Positions 35,821 to 47,121 of a stretch of DNA of 64,000 nt are shown here, piece by piece. The DNA lies in contig NC_061867.1 of assembly GCF_907164915.1 (NCBI RefSeq), positions 30,873,751 through 30,937,750 on the forward strand. Direction: 5' to 3'. The notes beneath the pieces are model-generated. The model made no database searches and was not told where the DNA came from. It saw only the letters and a program-made list of their open reading frames with translations. The position numbers were made by a program, and so were the translations under genes. The stretch is from Impatiens glandulifera. Taxonomy: Eukaryota > Streptophyta > Magnoliopsida > Ericales > Balsaminaceae. The first letter of the stretch is position 1, and each line of letters begins with the position of its first letter.

Positions 35821-36149
35821 TCACCAATAGGGCTTCATATTTTCCAGCTGCATTTATTTCTCTTCTCCTGCTGCATTTATTTCTCCCCCTGAAACTTCTC
35901 CATGGTATCGTTTTTAAGGATCTAGATTAATTGTTTTTATAGATCTAGGTTTTAGATTTTACAAATCTATTTATTTATAGATCTAAAGGTTTATGGATTT
36001 ATTTTAGTTTGTTTTTGTATGATTTATTTCAAAACTGTTTGAACTTTCAGGAAATCAACACCAAACTTGAACAACACAGTAGATGAAGAATTGAACCTAA
36101 ACAAATCCACCTTTGTTGAACCCGAAAGGTACCTTATTGTCCGATTGGT

Positions 36150-36900
36150 ATAAAAAATGTACATTTCAATGTGTCAAAATGACCTGAAACCTACCTTTTC
36201 TAGACCTGAAATTATGGTTTTAGGACCAAAGAGGGTCATTTCGGGACCATAAAGTTTGGTTTAGGACCCTAAAGGGTTATTTCGGGTCCCGAAAGGATGG
36301 TTTCTTGTCCTGAAAACATAGTTTAAGGACCTCATTGATTGTTTATGGTTAAAAATAGCTAGTAAAGGAACCCATGATGGTTTCGGGACCCGAACGGGTG
36401 TTTTCGGGATACATTATGAATGTTTATTGTCCCGAAACCACTCTTTCTAGACCCATATGGTTCTTTTAGGTCCCGAAACCAATCTTTCGGGTCCCGAAAC
36501 TACTCTTTCGAGTCCTGAAATCACATTTTTAACCCGAAACCACTCCGAAATGGTGCTTTCTTGTCCCGAAGGGTGGTTTCGGGCCTAGAAAGGGTGGTTT
36601 CGGAACAAGAAAGAGTCTTGAAAGGGTGGTTTCGGGAAAAGAAATGACCCTTTCTTCTTGTCCCGAAACTTTGTTTCTTGTCCCGAAACCGTGTTTCTTT
36701 TTCCCGAAATCTTTATTTTTTGTCCCGAACTCGTTGTTTCTCGTCCCGAACCCGTTGTTTCTTGTTCCGAAACCGTTGTTTCTTGTCCAGAAACTGTTGT
36801 TTCATGTCCCAAAAGGGTGGTTTCGGGAAAAGAAGAGTTGGTTTCGGGACCCAAAAGGGTGGTTTTAGGACCCGATAGGGTATTTTCGGGATGTATTTTT
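36150..36900 (+). repeat. MULE left subterminal TTTCGGGTCCCGAAA array
   Basis: Irregular units of about 20-30 bases with TTTCGGGACCCGAAA-type palindromes (the half-site TTTCGGG and its complement CCCGAAA). An equivalent array is at 39415-40100. Several long open frames here are repeat artefacts in all phases. Confidence 0.85.
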
Positions 36901-36924
36901 TATGGTTGCACTTAATTTTTGCAG

Positions 36925-37449
36925 TCACATTCCTATTGTTGGAATGACATTTTCCTCCGAAGAACAACTTCTTGAATTCTACACATCATATGCCCACTTA
37001 ACTGGATTCGGCATTACTAAGTTAGGGAGAAAAAATGTAGGTGGTAAGAGGAAATACTTCAACATTGGTTGTGCCAAGAGTTTTATGAAAGAATCGAATA
37101 CCAAACATAAGTTTCATCAGCCTAGACCAATAACTAAGACAAATTGTAAAGCAAAGATTAATGTTGTTGTTCGAAATGAAGGGGAATATGTGATAACAAG
37201 TATTTTTCTTGAGCACAACCATACATTAAACCCTAAGAGGATACGTCATGTTAGATCCTACAAAGTAATATCCTGAAATGTAAAGAGAAGATTGGATACA
37301 AACAATGAAGCTGGAATAATTGTGGCCAAAACATTTCAATCCCTTGTAGTGAAAACTGGTGGGTATGAAAACATGTCTTTTGATGAGAGAACATGTAGAA
37401 ATTACGTTACAAAAGCACGAAGGTTGAAGTTAGGTACTCCCTCATCGTG
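36925..37449 (+). pseudogene. FAR1/FHY3-type DNA-binding domain fragment
   Basis: Probable exon start at 36925 after TTTTTGCAG. Contains PIVGMTFSSEEQLLEFYTSY, then LTGFGITKLGRKN, a Cys at GCAKS and another at TNCKAK, and the EHNHTLNP motif: the Cys2-His2-type FAR1 zinc finger related to WRKY-GCM1, used for DNA binding. After KVIS comes an in-frame TGA (37274-37276), then in the same frame RRLDTNNEAGI, GGYENMSFDERTCRNYV and KARRLKLG, which is the next conserved part of this family. It stops where simple repeats begin. The MULE transposase core that would follow is absent. It may be the element's own N-terminus and need not be a captured host gene. Confidence 0.8.
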
Positions 37450-37830
37450 ACCCCCTCTTTTTGTACCACCACATCAGGTATGACTTCATCGCAGTAATCT
37501 ATTTGGGCAGACTCGAAGTTCTTCGGTTGATTTATTTGCTTGTTCTGTGTCATATATGGAGATTGAAGGCGTGCTGGAATTTTCATATGTCGCAAGGGAT
37601 TTTTTCTGAGATTTTTTGGAGCCACCACTTCAGGTACTTCCTCTTCGGGTACTACCTCATCGTGACCCCCCTCTTTTTGTACCACCACATCAGGTACTAC
37701 CTCATTGTGACCCCCCCCCCCCCCTCATTGTGACCTCCCTCATCATGACCCCCCTCATTGAGACCCACCTCATTTTTATCGGCCTCATTGTGACCCCCTC
37801 ATCATCACCCCCTCATCGTGTACCCCGACT
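37430..37830 (+). repeat. CCCCTCATCGTGA-type simple repeat at the deletion junction
   Basis: Units of GACCCCCTCATCGTGA and CATCAGGTA(C/T)..CATCG with a run of 15 C near 37711-37725. It sits between the FAR1 fragment and the Ulp1-associated gene, at the place where the transposase is missing. Confidence 0.75.
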
Positions 37831-37941
37831 TCTATAGTGGGTGTTCGATCTTTGAAGTATTTGTGCATGGCATACCTAAAACATTTATTCTTGTCCATTG
37901 TTGTATGTATGATGTGGATGGCGTTATCATACAATGGCGTT

Positions 37942-39381
37942 TTATCCCAGCCGGAACTTAAAGATACCAATTTTTTTTATGGATTTGTCAATCATCAATG
38001 TACATTTAGCAATCCACTTCAAATTCTCTGTAAAATTCATACTTGTTGTGTTCTCAGGTCCTGATGTGTTCAGAGGTGGTAGTAAATTCATAGGTGATGA
38101 ATTAAAAGGTGGTGAATTCATATGTGTTGACTTCTTCTTAGGTGCTGCCTTACGTGCTGCCTTTTGAGGCTCAAACACCCCCACATATGCATCATCGTTC
38201 TCCCCCACATCCATATCTACCTCATCGTTCTCCCCCACATCCATATCCACATCCTCGTTCGCCCCCCTATCTTGATATGTCTCTTCGTACTCCCCCTCAA
38301 CTCCATTTGTGTCCCCGTTCTGAAGAGGTGGTAGTGGAATGCGTCTAACATCGCTTCCACGTTCGAATCCTCCATTTTCCCACTCCGTATACAGCCTAAA
38401 CTTCAACGTCGTGTCATTCCAACATGATAGTATAGGAAATCGACGCTCATTAACGCCTCCCAATTCAGGGTTGCTCACCCTATACACGTAGACAATCTGT
38501 AAAACATATATATGTTAAAACCATTTATTTTTGAAACTAGGGAAATAAATTAGTGATTAGTGATAACTTACAATAAGGAATGTCTGTGGTCCTTGGAAAT
38601 GTTGTTTTTCATTACCCTTCCATTTTCACATGAATTAACTAATCCTTCAAGTATAAATTTGCACCAATTGAACTTCTTGATATTATCAACATCTGAAATA
38701 GATTTCAGAATTCTATACCTGTAAGTGAAAAAAATAGATTTGAATATTATTTAACAATGCATATACCATACATATATGTTGTCATGCAAGTGAAAATAAC
38801 AGAAATGAGATATACCTGGTAACTTGACCCAGTTGATCACACCAGAGAAAGCAGCTGACCACAAATAATACAAAGTCTATCTTGAAATTGTTGTCAGCTG
38901 CTTTGTTCTCAATCATTTTCATTGGCATATCAGTTACTAAAGTGGTGCCATTAACAAGGTTACCCCATCGAGTCCTAAATGCCTTCAACTTGTCATCGAT
39001 CTCGTTATTCTTGTATTCTACAATGTCCAGCTCCCCACTGGGGAGACCAAATATCATTTGAACATCCTCTTCTTCGATTTTCACAAGCTCGTCACTCTCT
39101 AGGGTGAATGCACATTTACTATAGTCAAACTGTCTAACTAGATAACGAGAGATCTCACCGGGGCATTTTGAAAGCAATCATGATAGTAGGGAGCCAAAGC
39201 CTATTGACTTCACAGCCTCTTTTTGTTCATTAGACAGCAATTGAAGAAGATTGAAAAGGCCAAAAGAAGATGTCCTAGTTAAAAATAAGTTGTGGGGGCC
39301 TGCTACTGCTTTGGGGGCTGCTTTGGTTTCTTGGGCATTCCTTTTACGTTTATTTGCTCTACAAAAACAAAAGATAAACAT
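37942..39381 (-). pseudogene. Ulp1-associated N-terminal gene remnant of a MULE
   Basis: Minus-strand exons 39381-38816, 38718-38572 and 38496-37942. Exon a has SIGFGSLLS, TGA (39180-39178), then KCPGEISRYLVRQFD, IFGLPSGELDI and a FVLFVVSCFLW segment. Exon b has ILKSISDVDNIKKFNWCKFI and, after a shift, HFQGPQTFLI. Exon c continues VYVYRVSNPELGG, ERRFPILSCWND and ENGGFERG, then an acidic GENDEVDMDVGENDD repeat and a Lys-rich stretch. This is the pattern of the plant protein region that precedes a C48/Ulp1 SUMO-protease domain in Kaonashi MULEs. The protease itself is not present. One stop and one frameshift make it inactive. Confidence 0.65.
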
Positions 39382-39414
39382 TTAAAATTCATGAAGTAGA
39401 TAATCAAATAAATG

Positions 39415-40100
39415 AAGCATTTCGGGTCCTGAAACAATACTTTCGGGTCCCAAAACCACCTATTTCGGGTCTTGAAACCACACTTTCGGGACCCATAACA
39501 GCCAAACACAATACTATCAAACTTTTGGGTCCCGAAACACCCATTTCGGGTCCCAAAACCACACTTTTGGGACCCATAATTCAGTCAAACACAATAAAAT
39601 CAAACTTCCGGGTTCCGAAACACCCATTTCGGGTCTTAAAACTACACTTTTGGGACCCATAACAGTCAAACACAATAAAATCAAACTTTCAGGTCCTAAA
39701 ACACCCATTTCGGGTTCTAAACCCACACTTTCAGGACCCATAATTCATCCAATCACAATACAATAAAACTTCCGGGTCCCGAAACACTCATTTGGGGTCC
39801 TGAAACCACACTTTCGGGACCCATTATTCATCCAAACACAATAGAATCAAACTTTCGGGTCCCGAAACACTCATTTCGGGTCCTAAAACCACACTTTCGG
39901 GACCCATAATTAAGCCAAACACAATACCATTAAACTTTCAGGTCCCGAAACACCCATTTCGGGTCCTGAAACCACACTTTCAGGACCCTTAATTCAACCA
40001 AACACAATATAACCACACTTTCGGGACCCATAATTCAACCAAACACAATATAATCATACTTTCGGGTCCCGAAAGTGTGGTTTAGAGACCCATAATGCAG
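39415..40100 (-). repeat. MULE right subterminal TTTCGGG array
   Basis: About seven higher-order units of about 90 bases: TTTCGGGTCCCGAAACACC, a CATTTCGGGTC block, ACTTTCGGGACCCATAA, then CAAACACAATA. More regular than the left array. Confidence 0.88.
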
Positions 40101-40529
40101 CAATACACAATAATCATAGTTTTTTATCATTAAAATCATCAAAATCATCAAAATCCCTAATCGCAAAACCCTAACCGATCTTAAAATCATCAAAATGATC
40201 TACGTTTCTAAAAGATAAGATGTCTTATTTACCTTAGAGTCTTTGGAGATCTTGTCTGCATGGCGATGTATCTGGATCACCAGACTGAAAAGAATAGTAG
40301 TATGAACCCTAGACCAAGAAGATACAAGAAGAAAGAAAATATAAATGAACTGCACAAACACGAAGGAAGACCTATCATTTTCGATCGGAAGACAATGAAG
40401 AAAGGAGAAGAAGTCGGGAATACCGGAGAGCCAAATCGATCGCCAGAGAAGAAGTCAAAAGTCGGGGATAGCCGGAAATGAGCAATGAAAGGAAGAAAGA
40501 AGGGGAAACTAAAACGTTTTAAAATTATT
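40101..40529. other. MULE inner right flank, no recognised gene
   Basis: An open frame at 40260-40481 (73 aa, Lys/Glu-rich) matches nothing I recognise and lies in a purine-rich stretch. The segment may hold the promoter of the Ulp1-associated gene. Confidence 0.4.
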
Positions 40530-40620
40530 TTTTTGGTTTCTCTCTCCTAGCCACGTGGCAAGGCCACGTAGGATTCGTGGCCTTACTTTCGCTTACCATT
40601 CATTGAGAATATCATTTCTC
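40530..40620 (-). repeat. MULE right terminal inverted repeat
   Basis: Ends CATTTCTC, followed by the TAAAATAAA target copy at 40621-40629. Confidence 0.88.
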
Positions 40621-40629
40621 TAAAATAAA

Positions 40630-41480
40630 TTAGTAAACATAATATTTATTTTTGTCTATTCTATTTTATTTTATTCTATTCTATTCATTTGTGTATTTTA
40701 GAGTTTTATTTTTATTTTAAAATTTAAATGGTCTTAACATTTATTTTTCAAATAATTATTTATTTTATATAAACCCTTAATTTAATTATTTTGTGATAAA
40801 TTAATAAACATCTCTCCAAAATAAATATTTAATTTATGTTTTTCCTTTTAAATTAATTATTTTTGGATAAATGAAAACAACATTTTCCTTAAATAATTGT
40901 TTTTTTTTACGGTTAAATTTATTATGAGAAATGATTGAGAGAAGGAATTTGGGAGAGAAAATGACGTGGTGTGATCTAATTGGTCGAAACAATAACAAAA
41001 TTTCTCTCTCTTCATCCTTTATTATTTTTCCAACTAGTGACACATCATACCCTCCCAAATTTTCTCACTCTATCACTCCCATTAATTATTTTGGGATAAA
41101 TGATTACAACATTTTCCCTAATAATTATTTAATTTATTTTTGGCCTTTATATTAATTATTTTGGGATAATTGAATACAACATGTTTCCTAAATAATTATT
41201 AAATAATTTTTGGCATTTTGGATTAATTATATTGAAATAAATGAATATAATTTTTTTTTGTTGAATATAATATTTTATAATTTAAAGGCCTTTTGAATTA
41301 ATTATTTAGGATAAATAAATACAATATTTTTCATAAATAATTATTTAATTTATTTTAAACCACTTTTCGAGTATAATAATATTTCGAAAATTATTTTAAA
41401 GACTCGAAATTAGTTTAAAAAATTCTATAAATTTGATAAATTAATTTTTTTTTAAACGTTGTGTTCCACAACCCTTTTGG
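40630..41480. repeat. AT-rich tandem repeats, right part of LTR-like copy D
   Basis: Units of roughly 65-90 bases containing ATTAATTATTTTGGGATAAA and TAATTATTTAATTTA recur four or five times from 40830 to 41360. No coding sequence. Confidence 0.5.
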
Positions 41481-41519
41481 AATCTCCTCGAGTTAAGTAT
41501 ATAATCTGTCGCCACTTTA

Positions 41520-41620
41520 AACAATTAACTAAGTGAGCATAACTTCTAGTCTCACGGGTTCGAATTCATGACCTCATTGAGACTGATTGTAAATCAAATT
41601 TTAGTGTATACTCGTTCTAA
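41520..41620 (+). mobile_element. Possible tRNA-derived SINE fragment
   Basis: TAACTAAGTGAGC (41525-41537), an A-box-like sequence, is followed about 30 bases later by GGTTCGAATTC (41558-41568), a good B-box. No folded tRNA and no clear ends or TSD, so this is only a suggestion. Confidence 0.3.
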
Positions 41621-41629
41621 AGTGACAAG

Positions 41630-42090
41630 AAATAAGTGGTTAGTGCATAGATCAAGAGTAAAAATAATTCGACTTTTTTGTAGTATGGCTCGTTTTATGT
41701 ATGATCTTTAGTTTAATCTCCGTGACAACCAACGAGTTGTGGTAGAGTTTTCGATTTCATCTATAGAAGAAGTTTAAAGGTTTTTCATGTTTTTGTTTGG
41801 CCATTTTTGTTGTTGTTTTTGTTTTTGTTTTGTTGTTGAAACTTTTAGAAATTATTTGAAATAAATATTAGAATACTAATGGTTGAAATATAGATTATGT
41901 GAATATTTTTATGAAAAAAATTCTAAAGTATTAAAGATAAATAGTATTTAATTACAACCATAAAACTTAATTTTCTTTTTCTATTACTTCACTTTACAAT
42001 TAAAAGAACTCTACCAACCATCACCAATCTAAAAAAAAAACCTATAAGTTCAATCATTATTCATCCTAAGTTTTTACCCAAAAATAACTC
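41630..42090. other. Upstream region of LBD copy 4 with conserved block
   Basis: GTGGTTAGTGCATAGATCAAG at 41637-41657 and the following 90 bases match 10636-10735 (copy 2) and 49955-50060 (copy 6). The same position, about 350-450 bases before the start, suggests duplicated promoter sequence. Confidence 0.5.
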
Positions 42091-42833
42091 AAACTTCCAG
42101 CGCCAGAATCATTATCAAGCCATGCGGAGCCTGTAGATACTTGCGAAAGAAATGCCTCGACAATTGCATATTCGCACCTTACTTTGATTCCGATAAAGGA
42201 ACCGCCAATTTCGCATCGATTCATAATATTTTTGGAGCGAGCAACGTTACAAAACTTCTAACGAATATTCCGATCGACAAACGGCCCGATGCAGTTAGGA
42301 CTTTAAATTATGAAGCTCATGCTCGTCTCCAAGATCCTATATATGGTTGCGTATCTCAAATCTTTGGTCTCCAAAATTAGGTACTTATGCATTTAAATAT
42401 CAATAGTAACATGATTTAACATGAATTAATTAATCACATCAATTTAGAAACAAATCAGAACAATAATTAGGTCAAATCTTCTAAAAATAAAATGGTGTAA
42501 TTATATGGTGATCTTATATGTATGTTTAGTTCTTCTGAAATAATCATTTTGCTTAATAATTCTATAAATGTCGTAACGCTACGAAGGGATATCTACCTTA
42601 TATGTTTCTTTTGACTTAACTTTTAGCTAATATTATAATATTTTGATTTGATTTGTTTATCTTATAGACGTCACTTTCATAAATATATTAATAATTAAAG
42701 AATTTTTTTTTACAAATTAAACGTTTTAAAAATAAAAATTGACGTCACGACAAATTACCAAATATTATATTAATTTTGATAATATTTAAATTTAAAAATA
42801 AAGTCATCTTCTTTTAATATATATATATATATA

Positions 42834-42890
<57 letters not shown>

Positions 42891-43302
42891 GTACTATTAT
42901 ATGTCTTTGGAAATTTTAATTTTAACCAAGCAATGATATTAGGTAGAAATTCTTGTTAATTGGTATGTTTTTTATTTTATTTAAAATTTTAATTTTTTAA
43001 TACCTTTGTGGACATAGGTGATCAATCTTCAACGAGAGATTGTGTGCTTACAAGCCCAATTAGCCAGGCAGCCGCCACCTCAGCAACAGCTACAGTCTTC
43101 TCTGTCCATGTCGGACTACCCTTTTGGTGGTGGTGCCACCTATGACATGGCACCTCTCTTTGAGTTTGATCCTAATATTGGATCATCTCATCAGCCGGAT
43201 TCATGGGCAGCCGTTCAGCAGCAGTTCCATGATCGGAACCCATTCACCGGAGCTCCGGTGGGCGGCGACGATGGGGAAGAGTTTGCTGGGAGTTACCGAT
43301 GA
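42091..43302 (+). pseudogene. LBD copy 4: full LOB domain without start codon
   Basis: The exon 1 frame runs from about 42091 to 42380 with an intact domain: C-x2-C-x6-C-x3-C in [56 protein letters not shown]. The first seven codons seen in copy 2, with the ATG, are gone; the frame upstream runs to a TAA with no ATG. The last codon before the intron is TAG (42378-42380) where copy 2 has CAG. Exon 2 (43018-43302) is open and ends GSYR after a one-base deletion. Conserved protein-level sequence with only a few lesions implies late loss. A non-ATG start or a spliced upstream exon is possible but unsupported. Confidence 0.8.
42817..42890. repeat. (AT)n-(TTA)n microsatellite in LBD copy 4 intron
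   Basis: About ten AT units followed by some seventeen ATT units. Likely to vary in length. Confidence 0.95.
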
Positions 43303-44029
43303 GGAATTAACGTGGAAGGAAAAGATCTGCCCCCAAGCATGCCACCTGTTACTAATTGAATCACTTTTTATTTTTAATAATATATGTGAGATTTAACAAA
43401 TAATTATTACCGTTCATGACTATGGTAATTTGATTTTTTCTTTTCCGTACTTTGTTTATTGAATAACCTAATTCAATCCTTTATTTATTATTTATCTAAT
43501 TTTGGAAATTTCATATATTTTGATTCTTCCATGTCATTTATAAATTAAAACTTAGTGTTTTGAAAACTTGTATCTATATATTTTGAAGCTTTGTTCATTC
43601 TTTTGGCAATGGTAGCTTCAATCATTACCTTTAGAGAGCCCTCGGTTCATTACGAAGTCTTTGGAATTGGTGACCCATAAGCATTCAAATGAATTCAAAC
43701 AATCCAAATGTATTATCCACCCAATTAGAACTTGAAAACATTTTTTTTTAAATATACCAATAGGTCTTTTTCACGATTTTTGTTTACTAAGAAGGTTTGT
43801 TTAAAATTGGTACTATGCTAGTATTTTTGTAGTTCTTTTAAAAAAAGTTAGAATATCCAAACAATTATCAAACTTGATATTTTTCAAACATACCAACTTG
43901 TTTTTATACAATTTTTGTTTAGTAAGAAGGTTTGTTTGAAATTGGTACTATATTAGTAATTGTTTACTTGATTTTGTTTAATTAATTGATCTAAATTAGT
44001 TTTAATTAGGTTAAATGTAAATGATTAGA
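43303..44029. other. 3' spacer of LBD copy 4, no gene
   Basis: A short internal duplication is visible: GTTTACTAAGAAGGTTTGTTTAAAATTGG at 43785 recurs at 43918. Otherwise like the spacers after the other copies. Confidence 0.5.
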
Positions 44030-46390
44030 TATTGCAAACACTAAAAATTAACACTTTAATTTATAATATTAAAATAATTATTTTGAATTATTTTTAAATA
44101 AATAAGATTAAAATATTTAACCCCATTGCTAAAAATCAATTAAAAACAATTAATTATGATTGTGTTAAATTAATTAAGAGTTAAAAATACAATAAAAATA
44201 AAATTATTTAGGATAAATGTTGTACCCATATTATCTCAAAATAATTTTAAAAAAATTATAAGACAAAAATAAATAATTTAGAATGAATTTTATATTCAAT
44301 TCACCTAAAAGAATTATTTATTTAAATAGAAAAAATAAAAAAAAATAAAATAAATTGGTAGTTTATTTTTACAATGATTAACAATCTCTTTATTTCTCCC
44401 TTCAAACTTAGGAATACATTTTATCAAGAAAAGGTCAAAGCCCTTATCGAATTTGAACTTATGACTTACGTCTTACCATGGCCAGTAGTATCGGCCATTT
44501 AACCTACTTCCCTTCAACTATTCATGTCATGTTAAAAAATTACTAGATACATTTCAGTATCTTGTATAATATTCTTTCCCTAAATTTAATTTGTAAATTT
44601 CACTATTATATAAATATTTTTTTTTTGTATTTGAAATGATCAAAATTAAAGCCAAAAGTGATCAAATGAACTCTTTAAGGTTTTAAAATAAAAATAAATG
44701 TGTAATCCTATGTGGCCGAAACTAAGAGAATCGGTTGCAGCGTGTGTCAGGACAATCATATCAGCGCTGGATTTTCATTTAGCATCTAGGAACGCTCCGT
44801 GTAGCCGATTATAATCGAGGAAAAGCACACACGCGAAGAACTAGAATAACTAACTAAATGTTAGCCCTATTAGCCCAAACAACAACGGAACGCCAGGACA
44901 CACATGAAACGACGTCGTTTTGGCCTTCGATCTTCTTCTTCATCGTGACACCGTGAATATAAGCTTCAAGATCCGTGTTAATCTTGTCTTTTTGGAACTC
45001 AGTCATTGATCCACCAAATAAAGTGATTCAATGCTCGGAATGATGACCCTACGATGGTTATCATCCCCCCTACAAGAATAGGCTTTGTCACGACCTATTC
45101 CGGCGACTACCAGCCAAGAACAGTCAAAAGTCATTAATGGCTTTTGACTGATTCAGGCCTCTATGCTTCCCCAACCAACCTAGGATGAGTATAAATATCC
45201 TCCTCAAGTTATTCTGAAGTCAACCTACCAACACACATCCCTTAAATCGAATAAAATCAAAATCTACCATTAAAGCTTCAAAACTTCGGGTTTTTCAAAT
45301 TTTATGTTTAAGACCTTAAAGCTTAAATATGTGCATTCAGAAAGCTTCTATAAGGATCAATGAGTGTTCTTCAATCCTTGGTAAGATTCCAATTACCTTT
45401 TAATTCATATTTACAGTTTGAATTTGAAATTTTTATATTTCAAATTAAAGAAACTTGTATGGTTGCTGTTCATATGATTTTATGGTTGAATTGATCATTT
45501 AGAAACTATCTGGATGGGATAGAATCGATCAATCGATCTAATAAACAAAAACCTGAATTTGAATTTCAAAAAAAAATAGTTTGTTGTTCTTGAGTTAATT
45601 TTGTTGAATCACAGCCAAGAAAGCATCCCAACATGATTGTAAACATGTTAGGCAACTATTTGGATCATATTTGATTCATCTTAATCATGCTTGATCAAAA
45701 TCAAAATTTTAAAATAAAATGAAATTTTTTATGTTCTTGAATTGGTCAAAAAATATCTAGTGTTCTTGTTTTAGTACCAATCAAATATATGTGACATAGG
45801 GAAGCTATTTGATAGTTCATTTCACTTCAAAACAATTTTAAAATCAAAAACCTAAATTTTGATCAAAAATTGTTTTGAACAAATTAATCATCATCCAGAT
45901 CGATTGATACCTTTAGATGATGATCAATGTGTTCATGGGAGATTTGTGAAGCTACTCAAGCTCTTGATCAAAGAATCAAAGATAAAAAAAACTAATTTAA
46001 AAAATGAGTTCTTGAGGACCGAGGCCCGTGAACCTAGGACTGAGAGAACCAAATTAGAATCATCGGTCCGAACCGAGACCAAAGACTGAGAAAATTTACC
46101 TAGGACCGATATTCTTGAGTTAGGACCAGGACCTAAGACCGATGTTCTTGAGTTAGGACCGAGACATATGACCGATATTTTTGAGTTATGACCGAGATAT
46201 ATGACCGATGTTCATGAGTTAGGTCCGAATCCTAGATCCGAGAGTTCTAACCTTATGACCGAGCATCCAAAACTCTAGGATCGATAGTTCTAACATTGGG
46301 ACAGAGACTCCTAAACCCTAGGACCGAGAGTTTTAACTCTAGGATCGAGCCTCCTAGACCTAGGACTGAGAATTCTAACCTTGGGACCAA
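44030..46390 (+). mobile_element. Gypsy-like LTR remnant, copy C, with ACCGAG minisatellite
   Basis: Collinear with 3600-5700 from the AATTTATAATATTAAAATAAT block on. Carries ACGACGTCGTTTTGGCC (44911), a TATA-like GAGTATAAATATCC (45187-45200) and ACCGAG repeats from 46020 to 46390. It breaks off inside the minisatellite, directly against a CACTA-type hairpin array. No coding region. Confidence 0.5.
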
Positions 46391-46394
46391 TAAT

Positions 46395-46645
46395 AGAAAA
46401 TTTCCTGTTTTTTTTAAACAAGGTCAAAACCGAAGGTTCATTTGAAAACCTTCGGTTTTAACCCTTCCCAACACTTAGAAAATTTCATGTTTTTTTTTAA
46501 ACAAGGGTCAAAACCAAAGGTTTTCAAATAAACCTTCGGTTTTACCCTTACCCACACTTAGAATTTTTTCTGTTTTTTTTAAACAAGGGTCAAAACTGAA
46601 GGTTCATTTGAAAACTTTCGGTTTGACCTTTCCCAACACTTAGAA
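46395..46645. repeat. Orphan CACTA-type hairpin array, three units
   Basis: Three units of about 75-85 bases with AACCGAAGGTT, loop, AACCTTCGGTT and CCAACACTTAGAA, closely related to the 83-base units at 21286-22065. No CACTG end is present on either side. The array replaces exon 1 and the intron of LBD copy 5, and its middle unit has the flipped loop TTTCAAATAA. Confidence 0.85.
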
Positions 46646-46806
46646 ACATGATATTATTTTTATTTAAACATTAACAAAACATTGTATGAATATATTTTAT
46701 GTACTACTATCTTGTCCCTCCTCTTAATTCAAAAATTTAATTTTAACAAGTAATAATTTTAGTAGAAATTCTTATTAATTAGTATGCTTTTGATTTGATT
46801 ATATAG

Positions 46807-47121
46807 GTCATAACTCTTCAATCTGAGCTTTCGACCTTGCAAGCCCATGTAGCCAGTCAGCCGCCACCTCAGCAACAGCCGCCGTCTTCTCTGTCCATGT
46901 CGGACTTCCCTTTTGCTGGCGCTGCCACATATGACATGCAGTAACGTCTTCTCATCATCAGAATTCATGGGCAGCCAATCATCAGCAGTTCCATGATCAG
47001 AACCCTTTCGCCGGAGCTCCGGTGGCCGGCGGCGGTGGGGAAGAGTTTGTTGGGGAGTTACTGATGAGGAATCAACGTGGATGGAAAAGATCTGCCCCAA
47101 ACATGCCACTTAGCACTAATT
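46807..47121 (+). pseudogene. LBD copy 5: exon 2 only
   Basis: Begins after ATATAG with the same segment as copy 1 (ITLQSELSTLQAHVASQPPP) and shares its deletion after GACATG. An added change creates TAA (46942-46944). Exon 1 and most of the intron are missing; similarity to copy 1 begins at ACATGATATTATTTTTATTT (46646), right after the hairpin array. Confidence 0.85.

Larger units (their letters stand above)
35730..40620. mobile_element. Mutator-like element (MULE), 4,891 bp, with 9-bp TSD
   Basis: TAAAATAAA stands at 35721-35729 and at 40621-40629: an exact 9-base duplication. The ends are inverted repeats of about 90 bases (GAGGTATGATA.. and, reversed, GAGAAATGATA..) sharing the perfect stretches GAATGGTAAGCGAAAG and GAATCCTACGTGGCCTTGCC. 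Inside are two opposed fragments: a FAR1-type DNA-binding region (plus, 36925-37449) and the N-terminal half of a Ulp1-associated gene (minus, 37942-39381). Both are found in Kaonashi-type MULEs, which also encode a transposase. No transposase core was found, so this looks like an internally deleted, non-autonomous copy. Confidence 0.9.

Noticed and set aside
36585..36967. Several repeat proteins on both strands (FVPKPLF, GQETTVS types)
   Set aside because: Translation of the TTTCGGG palindromic array in different phases; no domain and no gene structure.
40260..40481. 73-aa Lys/Glu-rich frame within the MULE
   Set aside because: Purine-rich stretch near the inverted end; no domain, no support for translation.
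44445..44520. Possible minus-strand tRNA-derived SINE (B-box-like AGTTCAAATTC)
   Set aside because: A-box weak, no ends or target duplication, no fold; could be chance in AT-rich DNA.
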